17,378 nucleotides of DNA from Bacillota bacterium (GCA_023393045.1 JAEWMV010000111.1:1-17378); one strand, 5' to 3'; counted from the stretch's first letter, positions 1 through 7,982 are shown. A program made the numbers and translations. Notes: generated from the sequence alone by a model not told the origin.

Positions 1-105
1 CCCGTAACCGCCCCGGCCTCCGGCATGGTGATGAGCGCGCGGCCCGCGGGCTACATACGGCCGGACGACCTGGACGTCGTCATTTACGTGCAGCCGAAAG
101 CATGA
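1..105 (+). CDS. C-terminal end of an unidentified protein (partial)
   Basis: The window opens inside a reading frame that runs without interruption to a TGA at 103-105, giving the last 34 residues of a protein. The segment contains V-T-A-P-A-S-G-M-V and ends in a charged/hydrophobic stretch, DLDVVIYVQPKA. The 'APASGxV' pattern is reminiscent of the lipoyl/barrel-sandwich edge of HlyD-type adaptor proteins, but the fragment is far too short to assign a family and I do not do so. Codon use is GC-rich like the next gene. It lies on the same strand as hppA, but hppA has its own promoter, so co-transcription need not be assumed. Confidence 0.55.
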   Translation, partial: PVTAPASGMVMSARPAGYIRPDDLDVVIYVQPKA

Positions 106-191
106 GCGCGCCTCTGTTTTTTCCGCCTCTTTCCCCCATGCCGGTATAACCATGGAAAACATCGCGCAAGGTATCCATAAGGCGGCGCAAG

Positions 192-220
192 TTGCGAAAC
201 GGTTTAGATGATGATATAAT
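192..220 (+). promoter_or_regulatory. Sigma-A type promoter of hppA with extended -10
   Basis: A -35 box TTGCGA (192-197) is separated by 17 bases from a perfect -10 TATAAT (215-220). TG sits at 212-213, one base before the hexamer, giving the extended -10 form TGnTATAAT. The predicted start of transcription is about 227, leaving a leader of roughly 45 bases before the hppA start codon. Confidence 0.75.
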
Positions 221-272
221 TCCACCGTATTGCCCCCTGGAATCATTATCAAATAAAGGCAGGAGAAAGAAA

Positions 273-2372
273 ATGGAACTAAGCATGACAACGACATTCG
301 TTCTGTCGATTGCCGTTGCGCTCATCTCCTTCGTGGTGGCGGCCTACTTCTATGTGTGGGTCAAGAACCGCCCTTCCTCGAATGAGAAGATCAGGGCGCT
401 CGGCAAGCTCATTGCCAAAGGCGCGAACACGTTCCTTCGCCGCGAGTATCTCGTTCTCGCGCGGTTCGTGGCCGTGGCCGCGGTACTCATCATCGTGTTC
501 CTTCCGAGCCCCATATGGCTTGGCAACGCGCGGGAGAACATCATCATGGCGGTAGCCTACATCGCGGGCGCGGTCGTATCCGCGTTTGCGGGTAAAATCG
601 GCATCGTCACCGCCACCAAGGCCAACGTGAAGTCCGCCGAGGCGGCGACGAAGGACATCCGTTCCTCCTTCCTCTCGGGCTTTCGCGGCGGCGCGGTCAT
701 GGGCATGGCGGTCGTGGGCGCGAGCCTTCTTGGCGTGACGCTGGTCTACATGCTCACCAAGGACTCCAGCGCGGTGCTGGGCTTCAGCTTCGGCGCGTCG
801 AGCCTTGCGCTCTTTGCCAAGGCGGGCGGCGGCATATTCACCAAGACCGCGGATATCAGCGCGGATCTTGTGGGCAAGGTTGAGCTGGGCATCCCCGAGG
901 ACGACCCGCGCAACCCCGCCGTCATCGCCGACAACGTGGGCGACAATGTGGGCGACGTGGCCGGCATGGGCGCGGACCTCTTCGACTCCAACGTGGCGTC
1001 GATGGCCGCGGCTCTCGTCATGGCCCTCTCCATCGACAAGGGCGCGGGCGAATTCTCGATCATGGTATTCATCTACGCGGCGCTGGGCCTGCTTTCCTCC
1101 TCCATCGGCGTGCTTGCGGCGCGCATGGGCAAGAATGCGAGCCCCACGCGCGCGCTCAACTTCAGCACCTATGTGACTACGGCGATTTTCTTCGTGCTCA
1201 CCGCGGTTGTGACGTACGTTTTCAAGCTCGAGTGGAGGGTTTGGGGTGCGACCACGGCGGGTCTTCTCGTGGGCGTCATCATCGGCCTTGCGAGCGATTA
1301 TTTCACGGACGACAGCAAGAAGCCCGTCCAGCTCACGGCGAACGCCTCCAAATCCGGCCCCGCGTTTACCATACTCTCGGGCGTGTCCTACGGCTTTTTG
1401 AGCGTGCTGCCCGCGCTTGTGGGCATCGGCCTCTCGGCGCTTGTCGCCTATAAGCTGTGCATGCCCCTGGGCGGGGACGGCGGCAACGTGATCTACGGCA
1501 TGTACGGCATTTCCATGGCGGCGGTTGGCATGCTTTCCATCGTGGGTATGATCATCTCCAACGACGCGTACGGCCCCATCGTGGACAACGCGCGCGGCCT
1601 CGTTGAAATGGGCGACCTCGGCGAAAAGGCGCTTGAAGTGACGGACTCGCTCGACAGCGCAGGCAACACCGTCAAGGCCGTCACCAAGGGCTTTGCAATC
1701 GGCGCGGCGGGCCTCACCATCATCGCCCTCCTGGGCGCGTTCATGAGCGAGGTGAACGAGGCGGCAAGCGAGCTTGGCCTCGCCTCCGTGACCGGCTTTG
1801 ATATCACCGATCCCATTGTCTTCTTCGGCCTGCTGGTGGGCGCGGCAATCCCCGCCGTGTTCTCCGCCATGCTCATCCTCGGCGTCGATCGCAACGCGCA
1901 GCGCATGGTGGCGGAAATTCACAGGCAGTTCAGGGAAATCGTCGGCCTCAAGGAAGGTAAGGCGGGCGTGACGCCCGAGTACGACAAGTGCATCGACATC
2001 GCGACCGTTGGCGCGCTCAAGGAGCTCATCCCCGCGGGCGTGGTGGCCATCCTCGCGACGCTCGTCGTGGGCTTTATCGGCGGTGTGCCCGCAATTGGCG
2101 GCTTCCTCACGGGCAACATCGTGAGCGGCCTGCTGCTGGCGCTGTTCATGTCCAACTCCGGCGGCCTCTGGGACAACTCCAAGAAGTACGTGGAATCCGG
2201 CCACTGCGGCGGCAAGGGCTCCGACACACATAAGGCGGCGGTCGTGGGCGACACCGTGGGCGATCCGTTTAAGGACACCGCGGGCCCGTCCATCAACACA
2301 CAGGTGACGGTGGTCTCCCTCGTTTCCTCCCTGATGGCCACGCTCTTCCTCCAGTTCCACCTGTTCGGTTAA
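273..2372 (+). CDS. hppA: Membrane-bound proton-translocating pyrophosphatase, K+-independent type
   Basis: This integral membrane pump hydrolyses cytoplasmic PPi and moves H+ across the membrane. The 699-residue product has the family's usual length and many hydrophobic spans. Visible hallmarks are DISADLVGKVE (194-204), the acidic Mg-PPi site around 220-239 (DNVGDNVGDVAG followed by ADLFDS), and a C-terminal acidic site GDTVGDPFKDTAGP. At the position that separates the subfamilies the protein reads GNTVKAVTKG, with Lys468 and Thr471. Known K+-dependent enzymes have Ala at the first of these positions, whereas K+-independent H+-pumps have Lys then Thr. I therefore infer a K+-insensitive H+ pump rather than a Na+ pump. 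The start at 273 is chosen over the upstream in-frame ATG at 192 because AGGAG (261-265) lies at proper spacing, the 192 codon lies at the -35 box, and the family N-terminus begins near here. Confidence 0.95.
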   Translation: MELSMTTTFVLSIAVALISFVVAAYFYVWVKNRPSSNEKIRALGKLIAKGANTFLRREYLVLARFVAVAAVLIIVFLPSPIWLGNARENIIMAVAYIAGAVVSAFAGKIGIVTATKANVKSAEAATKDIRSSFLSGFRGGAVMGMAVVGASLLGVTLVYMLTKDSSAVLGFSFGASSLALFAKAGGGIFTKTADISADLVGKVELGIPEDDPRNPAVIADNVGDNVGDVAGMGADLFDSNVASMAAALVMALSIDKGAGEFSIMVFIYAALGLLSSSIGVLAARMGKNASPTRALNFSTYVTTAIFFVLTAVVTYVFKLEWRVWGATTAGLLVGVIIGLASDYFTDDSKKPVQLTANASKSGPAFTILSGVSYGFLSVLPALVGIGLSALVAYKLCMPLGGDGGNVIYGMYGISMAAVGMLSIVGMIISNDAYGPIVDNARGLVEMGDLGEKALEVTDSLDSAGNTVKAVTKGFAIGAAGLTIIALLGAFMSEVNEAASELGLASVTGFDITDPIVFFGLLVGAAIPAVFSAMLILGVDRNAQRMVAEIHRQFREIVGLKEGKAGVTPEYDKCIDIATVGALKELIPAGVVAILATLVVGFIGGVPAIGGFLTGNIVSGLLLALFMSNSGGLWDNSKKYVESGHCGGKGSDTHKAAVVGDTVGDPFKDTAGPSINTQVTVVSLVSSLMATLFLQFHLFG

Positions 2373-2397
2373 GCGCAGGGTTTCAATCAGCGTTTTG

Positions 2398-2435
2398 CGT
2401 CGGCCCGCCGGAAGCTCCCGGCGGGCCGACGTTTA
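2398..2435 (+). terminator. Rho-independent terminator after hppA
   Basis: A perfect 14-bp stem (2398-2411 with 2418-2431) closes a 6-base loop AAGCTC. It is followed by TTTATATT, a modest T-rich tail. It lies 25 bases after the hppA stop codon, so hppA appears to be monocistronic. Confidence 0.85.
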
Positions 2436-2554
2436 TATTGGATAACATTTTTTCTTGCGCCGCGGCCTTTGAGCGGGTACAATCATTTTATAGATCAGCT
2501 GTATACAATAATATCGACAAACGCGGATCGCCAAGCAGACATGGAGGATAATAC

Positions 2555-3847
2555 TTGACGAAGTTTTCAGAGCGCGCTCTTCCCCGCTATATTTATCTCG
2601 GGCTGTTTTTTGCCTCGCAGATCATCATCGCATTTTTCCTCCAGCGCCCCGCGGAGGTTTTCCGCGGCTTTTTTGACATACTGACCTCCTCGAGCGTGCT
2701 GATCACGGACTATATCCAGATAGGCGGGCTGGGGGCGGCTTTCTTCAATTGCGGCTTGGTCGGGCTTCTCTCGCTCCTAAGCCTTCGCGCGGCGCGCGCA
2801 GAAATGAACGGCCTGGCGTTCGCGGGACTTTTGACCATATGCGGCTTCGCGCTTTTCGGCAAAAACCTTTATAACTCCCTACCCATTACGCTGGGCGTCC
2901 TCCTCTACGCCAGGCTCAGGAAAATACCTTTTGGAAAAGTCGCCGCGTCGGGCCTGTACGCGACGTCGCTCGGCCCGCTTGTGAGCGAGCTGAGCTTCGG
3001 TTTCGGGCTGGAAATGTGGAGCGGCATTCTCGCGGGCTGCGGCGCGGGCATCCTCATCGGGCTTATTATCCTGCCGCTCGCAGAAGCTTTCCTGAACTTC
3101 CATCAGGGCTTCAACCTCTACAACATCGGGTTCACCGCGGGCGTCATCGGCATGTTCGCGACTGGCATCCTCCGCATGTTCAATTTGCAGGTGGAGCCCG
3201 ATCTTATCCTCTCCGGCGGCAACAACGTCATTTTAAGCGTTTATCTGCTGCTTCTCTTCGCCGCCACGCTGCTCTTCGGCCTATACCTCAACGGCTGGTC
3301 GCTCAGGAATTACAAAAAGATGCTCGCCCTCTCCGGCAGGTTGAGGACGGATTTCATAGAGCAATGCGGCCTTGGCATCACGCTCGTAAACGTCGCCGTG
3401 ATGGGCCTGATCTCCTGGGCGTATGTAATCCTCATCGGCTGTGCGCTCAACGGCGCGACGATAGGCGGCATCTTCACGGTGATGGGCTTTTCCGCCTACG
3501 GAAAGCATCCGAGGAACACCCTGCCCATCTACGCGGGCGCGTTCCTCGCCTCCGTATTGAACATCCACGCGCTCAACGGCACCACCGCCGTCATCGCCAC
3601 CCTCTTCGGCTCAACCTTGGCGCCCATCGCCGGGCAGTTCGGCATAATGCCGGGAATATTCGCGGGCTTTTGCCATGTGTCCATGACCCTCAACGTCGGC
3701 TATCTGCACGGCGGGATGAATTTATATAACAACGGCTTCGCCGGGGGGTTCATCGCGGCGACGCTCGTGCCCCTCTATACGCTTATTGCCAAAAAACGCA
3801 AGGCGAAAGAGGTTCCGGCGCAGGTTGAGAAGATGAGCGAAGTATAG
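2555..3847 (+). CDS. DUF1576 family polytopic membrane protein, internally duplicated
   Basis: A 430-residue, very hydrophobic protein with roughly ten or more predicted membrane spans. I recognise it as DUF1576-like from the 'TDYIQIGGLGAAFFN' and 'GFALFGKNLYNSLPITLG' segments; its function is unknown. Two halves align at an offset of about 214 residues: 97-117 matches 311-331 (GF..[F/Y]GK...N[S/T]LPI..G), and HQGFNLYNIGF at 183-193 matches HGGMNLYNNGF at 385-395. A duplicated polytopic fold suggests a transporter or channel (inference). The tail after residue 410 is basic and then acidic, probably cytoplasmic. The start is TTG at 2555, with GGAGG (2543-2547) seven bases upstream; no ATG fits. 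No clear sigma-A promoter or downstream terminator is visible, so it may read on toward the ABC gene leader. Confidence 0.85.
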   Translation: MTKFSERALPRYIYLGLFFASQIIIAFFLQRPAEVFRGFFDILTSSSVLITDYIQIGGLGAAFFNCGLVGLLSLLSLRAARAEMNGLAFAGLLTICGFALFGKNLYNSLPITLGVLLYARLRKIPFGKVAASGLYATSLGPLVSELSFGFGLEMWSGILAGCGAGILIGLIILPLAEAFLNFHQGFNLYNIGFTAGVIGMFATGILRMFNLQVEPDLILSGGNNVILSVYLLLLFAATLLFGLYLNGWSLRNYKKMLALSGRLRTDFIEQCGLGITLVNVAVMGLISWAYVILIGCALNGATIGGIFTVMGFSAYGKHPRNTLPIYAGAFLASVLNIHALNGTTAVIATLFGSTLAPIAGQFGIMPGIFAGFCHVSMTLNVGYLHGGMNLYNNGFAGGFIAATLVPLYTLIAKKRKAKEVPAQVEKMSEV

Positions 3848-3863
3848 CGCGCAATCATCGCTA

Positions 3864-3892
3864 TGGAAACATTGCCGTATTTATGTTAATAT
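3864..3892 (+). promoter_or_regulatory. Possible promoter for the ABC transporter leader
   Basis: A weak -35 TGGAAA (3864-3869) lies 17 bases from TAATAT (3887-3892). TG at 3884-3885 gives an extended -10 arrangement. Transcription would begin near 3899, just ahead of the first hairpin of the leader. The match is modest, and the position is supported mainly by where the leader structures begin. Confidence 0.4.
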
Positions 3893-3907
3893 CATTTACA
3901 TGTACAT

Positions 3908-3938
3908 GGCAAGTTTTTCGCAAACGAACGAACTTGCC
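3908..3938 (+). other. 5' hairpin of the ABC leader RNA
   Basis: GGCAAGTT (3908-3915) and AACTTGCC (3931-3938) are perfect 8-base inverted repeats with a 15-base loop. There is no T-run after it (GCCTTTATG follows), so it is not a terminator. It sits at the very 5' end of the predicted transcript and could act as a stability hairpin or an additional switch element. Confidence 0.55.
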
Positions 3939-3962
3939 GCCTTTATGAAAGAAGGTGAACGC

Positions 3963-4031
3963 ATGAAGAGAGATAAACGAGGTAGCCGCTCAGTATGGTT
4001 GAGTAATCTGCCGCAGGCCATGCTGAGCTAA
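3963..4031 (+). CDS. 22-residue leader peptide of the ABC transporter attenuator
   Basis: A short reading frame, ATG at 3963 to TAA at 4029-4031, has a Shine-Dalgarno-like AAGAAGGTG seven bases upstream. The peptide is strongly basic at its start (MKRDKRGSRS) and ends SVWLSNLPQAMLS. It has no signal peptide and is not recognised as a toxin or known arrest peptide. Its coding sequence contains both arms of the antiterminator hairpin (3988-4028) and the left arm of the terminator (3992-4012), so the position of the translating ribosome should decide which structure forms. This layout is typical of drug-sensing leader peptides upstream of resistance and efflux genes. The coding call rests on the RBS and the geometry, not on homology. 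Confidence 0.6.
   Translation: MKRDKRGSRSVWLSNLPQAMLS
3988..4028 (+). promoter_or_regulatory. Antiterminator hairpin overlapping the leader peptide
   Basis: Bases 3988-3998 (GCTCAGTATGG) pair with 4018-4028 (CCATGCTGAGC): eleven consecutive pairs including one G-U, with a 19-base loop. Because the left arm shares 3992-3998 with the terminator's left arm, the two hairpins cannot coexist. Forming this one would leave the terminator's right arm unpaired and allow readthrough. Confidence 0.65.
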
Positions 4032-4067
4032 ATAGAATCATTGCAGGCAGTCTCAACCGTACTTTTT
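3992..4067 (+). terminator. Intrinsic terminator (attenuator) before the ABC gene
   Basis: Bases 3992-4003 (AGTATGGTTGAG) pair with 4052-4063 (CTCAACCGTACT) in a 12-bp stem with one G-U. An inner CTGCC/GGCAG helix (4008-4012 with 4046-4050) stacks above it. The stem runs straight into five T residues (4063-4067). It lies between the leader peptide and the ABC start codon, so it can only make sense as a conditional terminator of the downstream gene. Confidence 0.75.
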
Positions 4068-4109
4068 CATTGCTCACCACAAAATGGAAAATGAAAAAGG
4101 AGAACGGTT

Positions 4110-5785
4110 ATGAAACATTTGAAAAGCATTGCCAAAAAATACGCAACGCTCATGCTTGTCTACCTTGTGATGGGACTCGCGCAAGCATTTTTGCAGGGTT
4201 TTAGTTCGCGCTATTTTCAAAAAGTCATCGATAACTTTACGAACAATAGCCTGACGGTTTCAAACATCGTCATATACGGAGCAACAATGATTGCTTTGTA
4301 TATCATCTCTTATCTTGACGAATATCCGGGGCGCAAATTGGAACATGGCATTGCGCTGGGCTTAAGGACCAATGCGCTGCGCAAGATGTCCGTCATCGAC
4401 TATCTCTCTTATGTAAAACTTGGAACGGGTACGTTAATCCAGCGTATCGAAAACGGGGCGTCGGCGGGAAGCAACATCCTCTTTGGTTTCCACCTGCGAC
4501 TTGTCGGCAGCTTGCTTCCGGAAATGTTGTTCAGCATCGCGTTCATCTTTGTCATTAACCGTACGGTGACGATCGCGATCGTGCTGGGCTATGTCGTCGT
4601 TTTCATCATCACTAACTTTCTGCTCAAAGCGTTATATAAGGTCAAGGCAAGCATATTGGTGAACGAGGAAAAGCTCAATCACTTCCTCGTGCGTGGATTT
4701 ATGGAAATGGTGGTATTCCGGGTGAACCAACGCTTTGCCCACGAGATAAAAAAGGCGGAAAGGGCATCGAACGAAATCGTTCATTCCAAAGTGAAGATGA
4801 CGTTGATTCACGAAGCGTTTTTCACCATTTTTGCAATCCTCGTGGGCTTCGTAAAAATCGGTGTTATCGCGTATGGCTGGGCAACAAAGTCTTTGACGAT
4901 TGGCGAGATTGTGGCTTTAATTGCCCTCGTGGACAACGCCTACGTGCCTATCGCCATTTTCAACGTGCTCTATATCCAGTACAAACTGGATATAGTTGCG
5001 TTTGCGCGATATGCGGAGTTTTTAGACGCCAAAGAGGATATCCATCTGACACAGGGCCAACCCGTGGCAGGTCTTGGAGGAAACATATCGTTTTCGGGGA
5101 TAGGCTTCAATTACAATGAACGCGAGATATTCAACGATTTCAATCTCGATATCGAGCGGGGAAAAACCGTGGCTTTTGTCGGCGAAAGCGGCTCTGGCAA
5201 ATCGACGGCGGTAAAGTTGCTGGTCGGCTTGCTGCATCCCCATGTTGGACGCATAACGGTCAACGGCTTTGACTTAGAGCAAGTCAACCTCAACAGCTAC
5301 TACGGGAATATCGCCTATCTTCCGCAGGAGCCGCCCGTCTTCGACGGGACTCTGCGTGAAAACCTGGTCTTCGATGATGCGGTGGACGACGCCGCTTTGA
5401 TTGCGGCCATCGGAAGGGCCGGGCTGGATAATCTGTACGCCAAGCTCGAAAACGGTTTGGACACGCCGCTTGGCGAAAGGGGCGTCAGCCTCTCGGGCGG
5501 CGAACGCCAGCAGCTTGCGCTTGCCCGCCTTTGGTTCTCCAACGCCGGCCTTGTCATATTCGACGAAGCCACGACAACCTCACCGAAGAAGCCGTGATGA
5601 AAAATGTCATGAACTTGCTTGCGGGGAAAACCGTCATCGCCGTCGCCCACCGCCTTGATTCCGTCAAGTCGTTTGACAGCATCATTGTATTCCAGGACGG
5701 GCGGGTTGTGGAGCAGGGCAAATTCGATGCGTTGATCGAGAAACATCAACATTTTTACGAGCTGTATAACAGGTCAATGGCATAA
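4110..5785 (+). pseudogene. Exporter-type ABC transporter (permease-ATPase fusion), frameshifted
   Basis: Residues 1-310 form the exporter transmembrane domain, followed by an ATPase domain with Walker A GESGSGKST (358-366), Q-loop Gln406, signature LSGGERQQ (461-468) and Walker B LVIFDEAT (Asp485). After DEAT the frame breaks at about 5572/5573 and ends at 5597. The continuation DNLTEEAVM..., with the H-loop His codon at 5648-5650, lies in another frame and ends at 5785. The usual text DEAT-SAL-DNL shows that Ser-Ala-Leu plus one base, ten bases in all, is missing, so the D-loop and frame are lost together. The truncated product lacks the H-loop and is probably inactive, unless the deletion is an assembly error. 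The intact protein would be about 561 residues, a half-transporter probably working as a homodimer; drug or peptide export is inferred. AAGGAG (4097-4102) precedes the ATG. Base composition is more AT-rich than the flanking genes, suggesting transfer. Confidence 0.88.
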
Positions 5786-5836
5786 AAGCTGCCTGAAAAA
5801 GCGCATATGTCCCACCATGGGGCAGCGAAGCGCGAC

Positions 5837-5866
5837 AAAAGCGGCCGCCCTTTCGGGCGGCCGCTT
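5837..5866 (-). terminator. Terminator of pnp
   Basis: A perfect 12-bp stem (5839-5850 with 5855-5866) with loop TTTC as read on the plus strand. On the minus strand it ends in TTTTG, fitting termination of pnp, whose stop codon lies just upstream. It could also stop transcripts arriving from the ABC gene, though the plus-strand tail is poor in T. Confidence 0.85.
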
Positions 5867-5879
5867 ATCGCTTCTTCCC

Positions 5880-7982
5880 TTATTCCTGTTCCTGCTTGTC
5901 CTCAGGGAGCAGGCCCTTGCGCGTGAGGTCGATCTTGCCGTCCGGCTTGATGTCGATGACGCGCACGAGTATCTCGTCGCCGATGGAGACGACGTCCTCC
6001 ACCTTCTCCACCCTCTTGTTGGCGAGGCGGCTGATGTGCACGAGGCCCTTCTTGCCGGGCTTGAGCTCAACCTGCGCGCCGATGGGCAGAATGTTGACGA
6101 CCTTGCCGAGGAAGACCTGGCCCACCTCGATGTCGCGCACGATGTCGTCGATCATCTTCTTGGCGGCGGCGGATGCCTTCTCGTCGGGCGAGAGGATGAA
6201 CACGCGGCCATCGTCCTCAATATCAATCTTGACGCCCGTGTCGGCGACGATCTTGTTGATGGTCTTGCCGCCGGAGCCGATGACCTCGCGGATCTTATCC
6301 GGATGGATGGTGAACTGCAGCACGCGCGGCGCGTAGGGAGAGAGCTCCGCACGCGGCGCGGCGAGGGTTTCGAGCATCTTATCGAGGATGAAGAGCCTGC
6401 CGCGCAGCGCCTGCTCGAGCGCGCGGGTGAGTATCTGCTCGTCGATACCCTTGATCTTAATGTCCATCTGGATGGCGGTGATGCCCTCGCGGGTGCCCGC
6501 CACCTTGAAGTCCATGTCGCCCAGGAAGTCCTCGAGGCCCTGGATGTCCGTCATCACGGCGATGTTGCCGTTGTTGGGATCCTTGATGAGGCCCATCGCA
6601 ACGCCCGCCACGGGCTTTTTGATGGGTACGCCCGCGTCCATGAGCGCAAGCGTGCTCGCGCAGATGGAGGCCTGCGAGGTGGAGCCGTTGGAGCTGATGA
6701 CCTCGGAAACGAGGCGCAGCGCGTACGGGAACTCCTCCTCGGAGGGGATCATGGGCAGCAGCGCGCGCTCCGCGAGCGCACCGTGACCGACCTCGCGGCG
6801 GCCGGGGCTGCGCACGGGGCGGGTCTCGCCCACGCTGTAGGGCGGCATGTTATACTGGTGCATGTAGCGCTTCTCGGTCTCCTCGCCGATGCCGTCGAGC
6901 GTCTGCCCGTCGCCCAGCGCGCCGAGGGTGGCGATGGTCATCACCTGCGTCTGCCCACGCGTGAACACCGCACTGCCGTGCGTGCGGGCCAGGAGGCCAA
7001 CCTCGCACCAAATGGGGCGTATCTGCTCCATGCCGCGCCCGTCGGGGCGAATGCCGTGGTTGATGATCTTGTCGCGCACAACCTCTTTGGTGAGGTTGTA
7101 GAGGATCGAATCCACGTCCTTGCCGGACTCGGGGAAGGTTTCCGCAAAATGCTCGATGGTCTCCTGCTTGACCTGCTCGCTGCGCACCTCGCGCTCCTTG
7201 CGCTCAAACGTGTCGAGCGACCAGACGACCTTGTCAAACGCGTACGCGCGCACAAGCTCCACGAACTCGGGCGCGGGCTGGTAGATGTTGACCTCCATCT
7301 TGGGCTTGCCGACCTCGGACTGTATCCGCTCAATAAAGGCGACGATCTCCTTGATGGTTTCATGCGCATAGAGGATCGCGCCGAGCATTTCCGCCTCGGT
7401 GAGCTCGTTCGCGCCGGCCTCAACCATCATGATGGCGTCCTTGGTGCCCGCCACGGTCAGGGCAAGCCTGCTCTCTTCGCGCTGGGCGCTGTCGGGATTG
7501 ACGATATACTGCCCGTCGATAAAGCCCACGCTCACGGCGCCCGTGGGGCCTGCGAAGGGCGCGTTGCTGATCGAGAGCGCGGCGGAGGAGCCGATCATCG
7601 CCAGCACGTCCGGCTGGATGTCCTGATCGACGCTCAAAACGGTGGCGATCACCTGAATGTCGTTATAGAAGCCCTTGGGGAACAGCGGGCGAAGCGGGCG
7701 GTCGATAAGGCGCGAAGCCAGCACCGCTTTTTCGCTGGGGCGCCCCTCGCGCTTGATGAAGCCGCCGGGGATCTTTCCCACGCTGTACATCTTTTCTTCA
7801 AACTCCACGCTCAGCGGCAGGAAATCCACCCCGTCGCGCGGCTTATTGGCAACCGTGGCGCACACGAGCACCGCGGTATCGCCGCAACGGACAAGCACGG
7901 AACCGCCCGCCTGCTCGGCGTATTTGCCGGTTTCGACGGTCAGCTGTCTGCCCGCCAGCTCCATTGAGAACTTTCTTTCCAT
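5880..7982 (-). CDS. pnp: Polyribonucleotide nucleotidyltransferase (PNPase)
   Basis: The cytoplasmic 3'-to-5' exoribonuclease that phosphorolyses RNA to nucleoside diphosphates, normally a trimer and part of RNA-decay complexes. The 700-residue product has the full family layout: first RNase PH domain, all-helical linker, second RNase PH domain (starting near NHGIRPDGRGMEQIRPI and containing GRREVGHGALAERALLP and SNGSTSQASICAS), KH domain with the GSGG loop at 569-572, and S1 domain at about 620-690. The C-terminus is a short acidic/glutamine tail. AAAGGAG lies just upstream of the ATG at 7982. It is divergent from a DEAD-box helicase, a frequent functional partner of PNPase. No rpsO gene lies immediately upstream, unlike the common rpsO-pnp order. 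Confidence 0.97.
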   Translation of the reverse strand: MERKFSMELAGRQLTVETGKYAEQAGGSVLVRCGDTAVLVCATVANKPRDGVDFLPLSVEFEEKMYSVGKIPGGFIKREGRPSEKAVLASRLIDRPLRPLFPKGFYNDIQVIATVLSVDQDIQPDVLAMIGSSAALSISNAPFAGPTGAVSVGFIDGQYIVNPDSAQREESRLALTVAGTKDAIMMVEAGANELTEAEMLGAILYAHETIKEIVAFIERIQSEVGKPKMEVNIYQPAPEFVELVRAYAFDKVVWSLDTFERKEREVRSEQVKQETIEHFAETFPESGKDVDSILYNLTKEVVRDKIINHGIRPDGRGMEQIRPIWCEVGLLARTHGSAVFTRGQTQVMTIATLGALGDGQTLDGIGEETEKRYMHQYNMPPYSVGETRPVRSPGRREVGHGALAERALLPMIPSEEEFPYALRLVSEVISSNGSTSQASICASTLALMDAGVPIKKPVAGVAMGLIKDPNNGNIAVMTDIQGLEDFLGDMDFKVAGTREGITAIQMDIKIKGIDEQILTRALEQALRGRLFILDKMLETLAAPRAELSPYAPRVLQFTIHPDKIREVIGSGGKTINKIVADTGVKIDIEDDGRVFILSPDEKASAAAKKMIDDIVRDIEVGQVFLGKVVNILPIGAQVELKPGKKGLVHISRLANKRVEKVEDVVSIGDEILVRVIDIKPDGKIDLTRKGLLPEDKQEQE

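Noticed and set aside
279..2360. A 693-residue open frame on the minus strand opposite hppA
   Set aside because: It is a codon-bias shadow: it is His/Arg/Glu-rich with no domain, has no RBS, and mirrors a certain hppA gene.
2469..2509. A sigma-A promoter for the DUF1576 gene from TTGAGC and TACAAT
   Set aside because: The spacing of 29 bases is far too long and no alternative -35 is visible near the TACAAT.
5531..5597. Programmed frameshifting to join the two halves of the ABC ATPase
   Set aside because: There is no slippery heptamer, and the Ser-Ala-Leu residues of the D-loop are missing, so a shift alone would not restore the protein.
5817..7967. A 716-residue open frame on the plus strand opposite pnp
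   Set aside because: It is a shadow of the PNPase gene, beginning inside the pnp terminator and with low-complexity composition.
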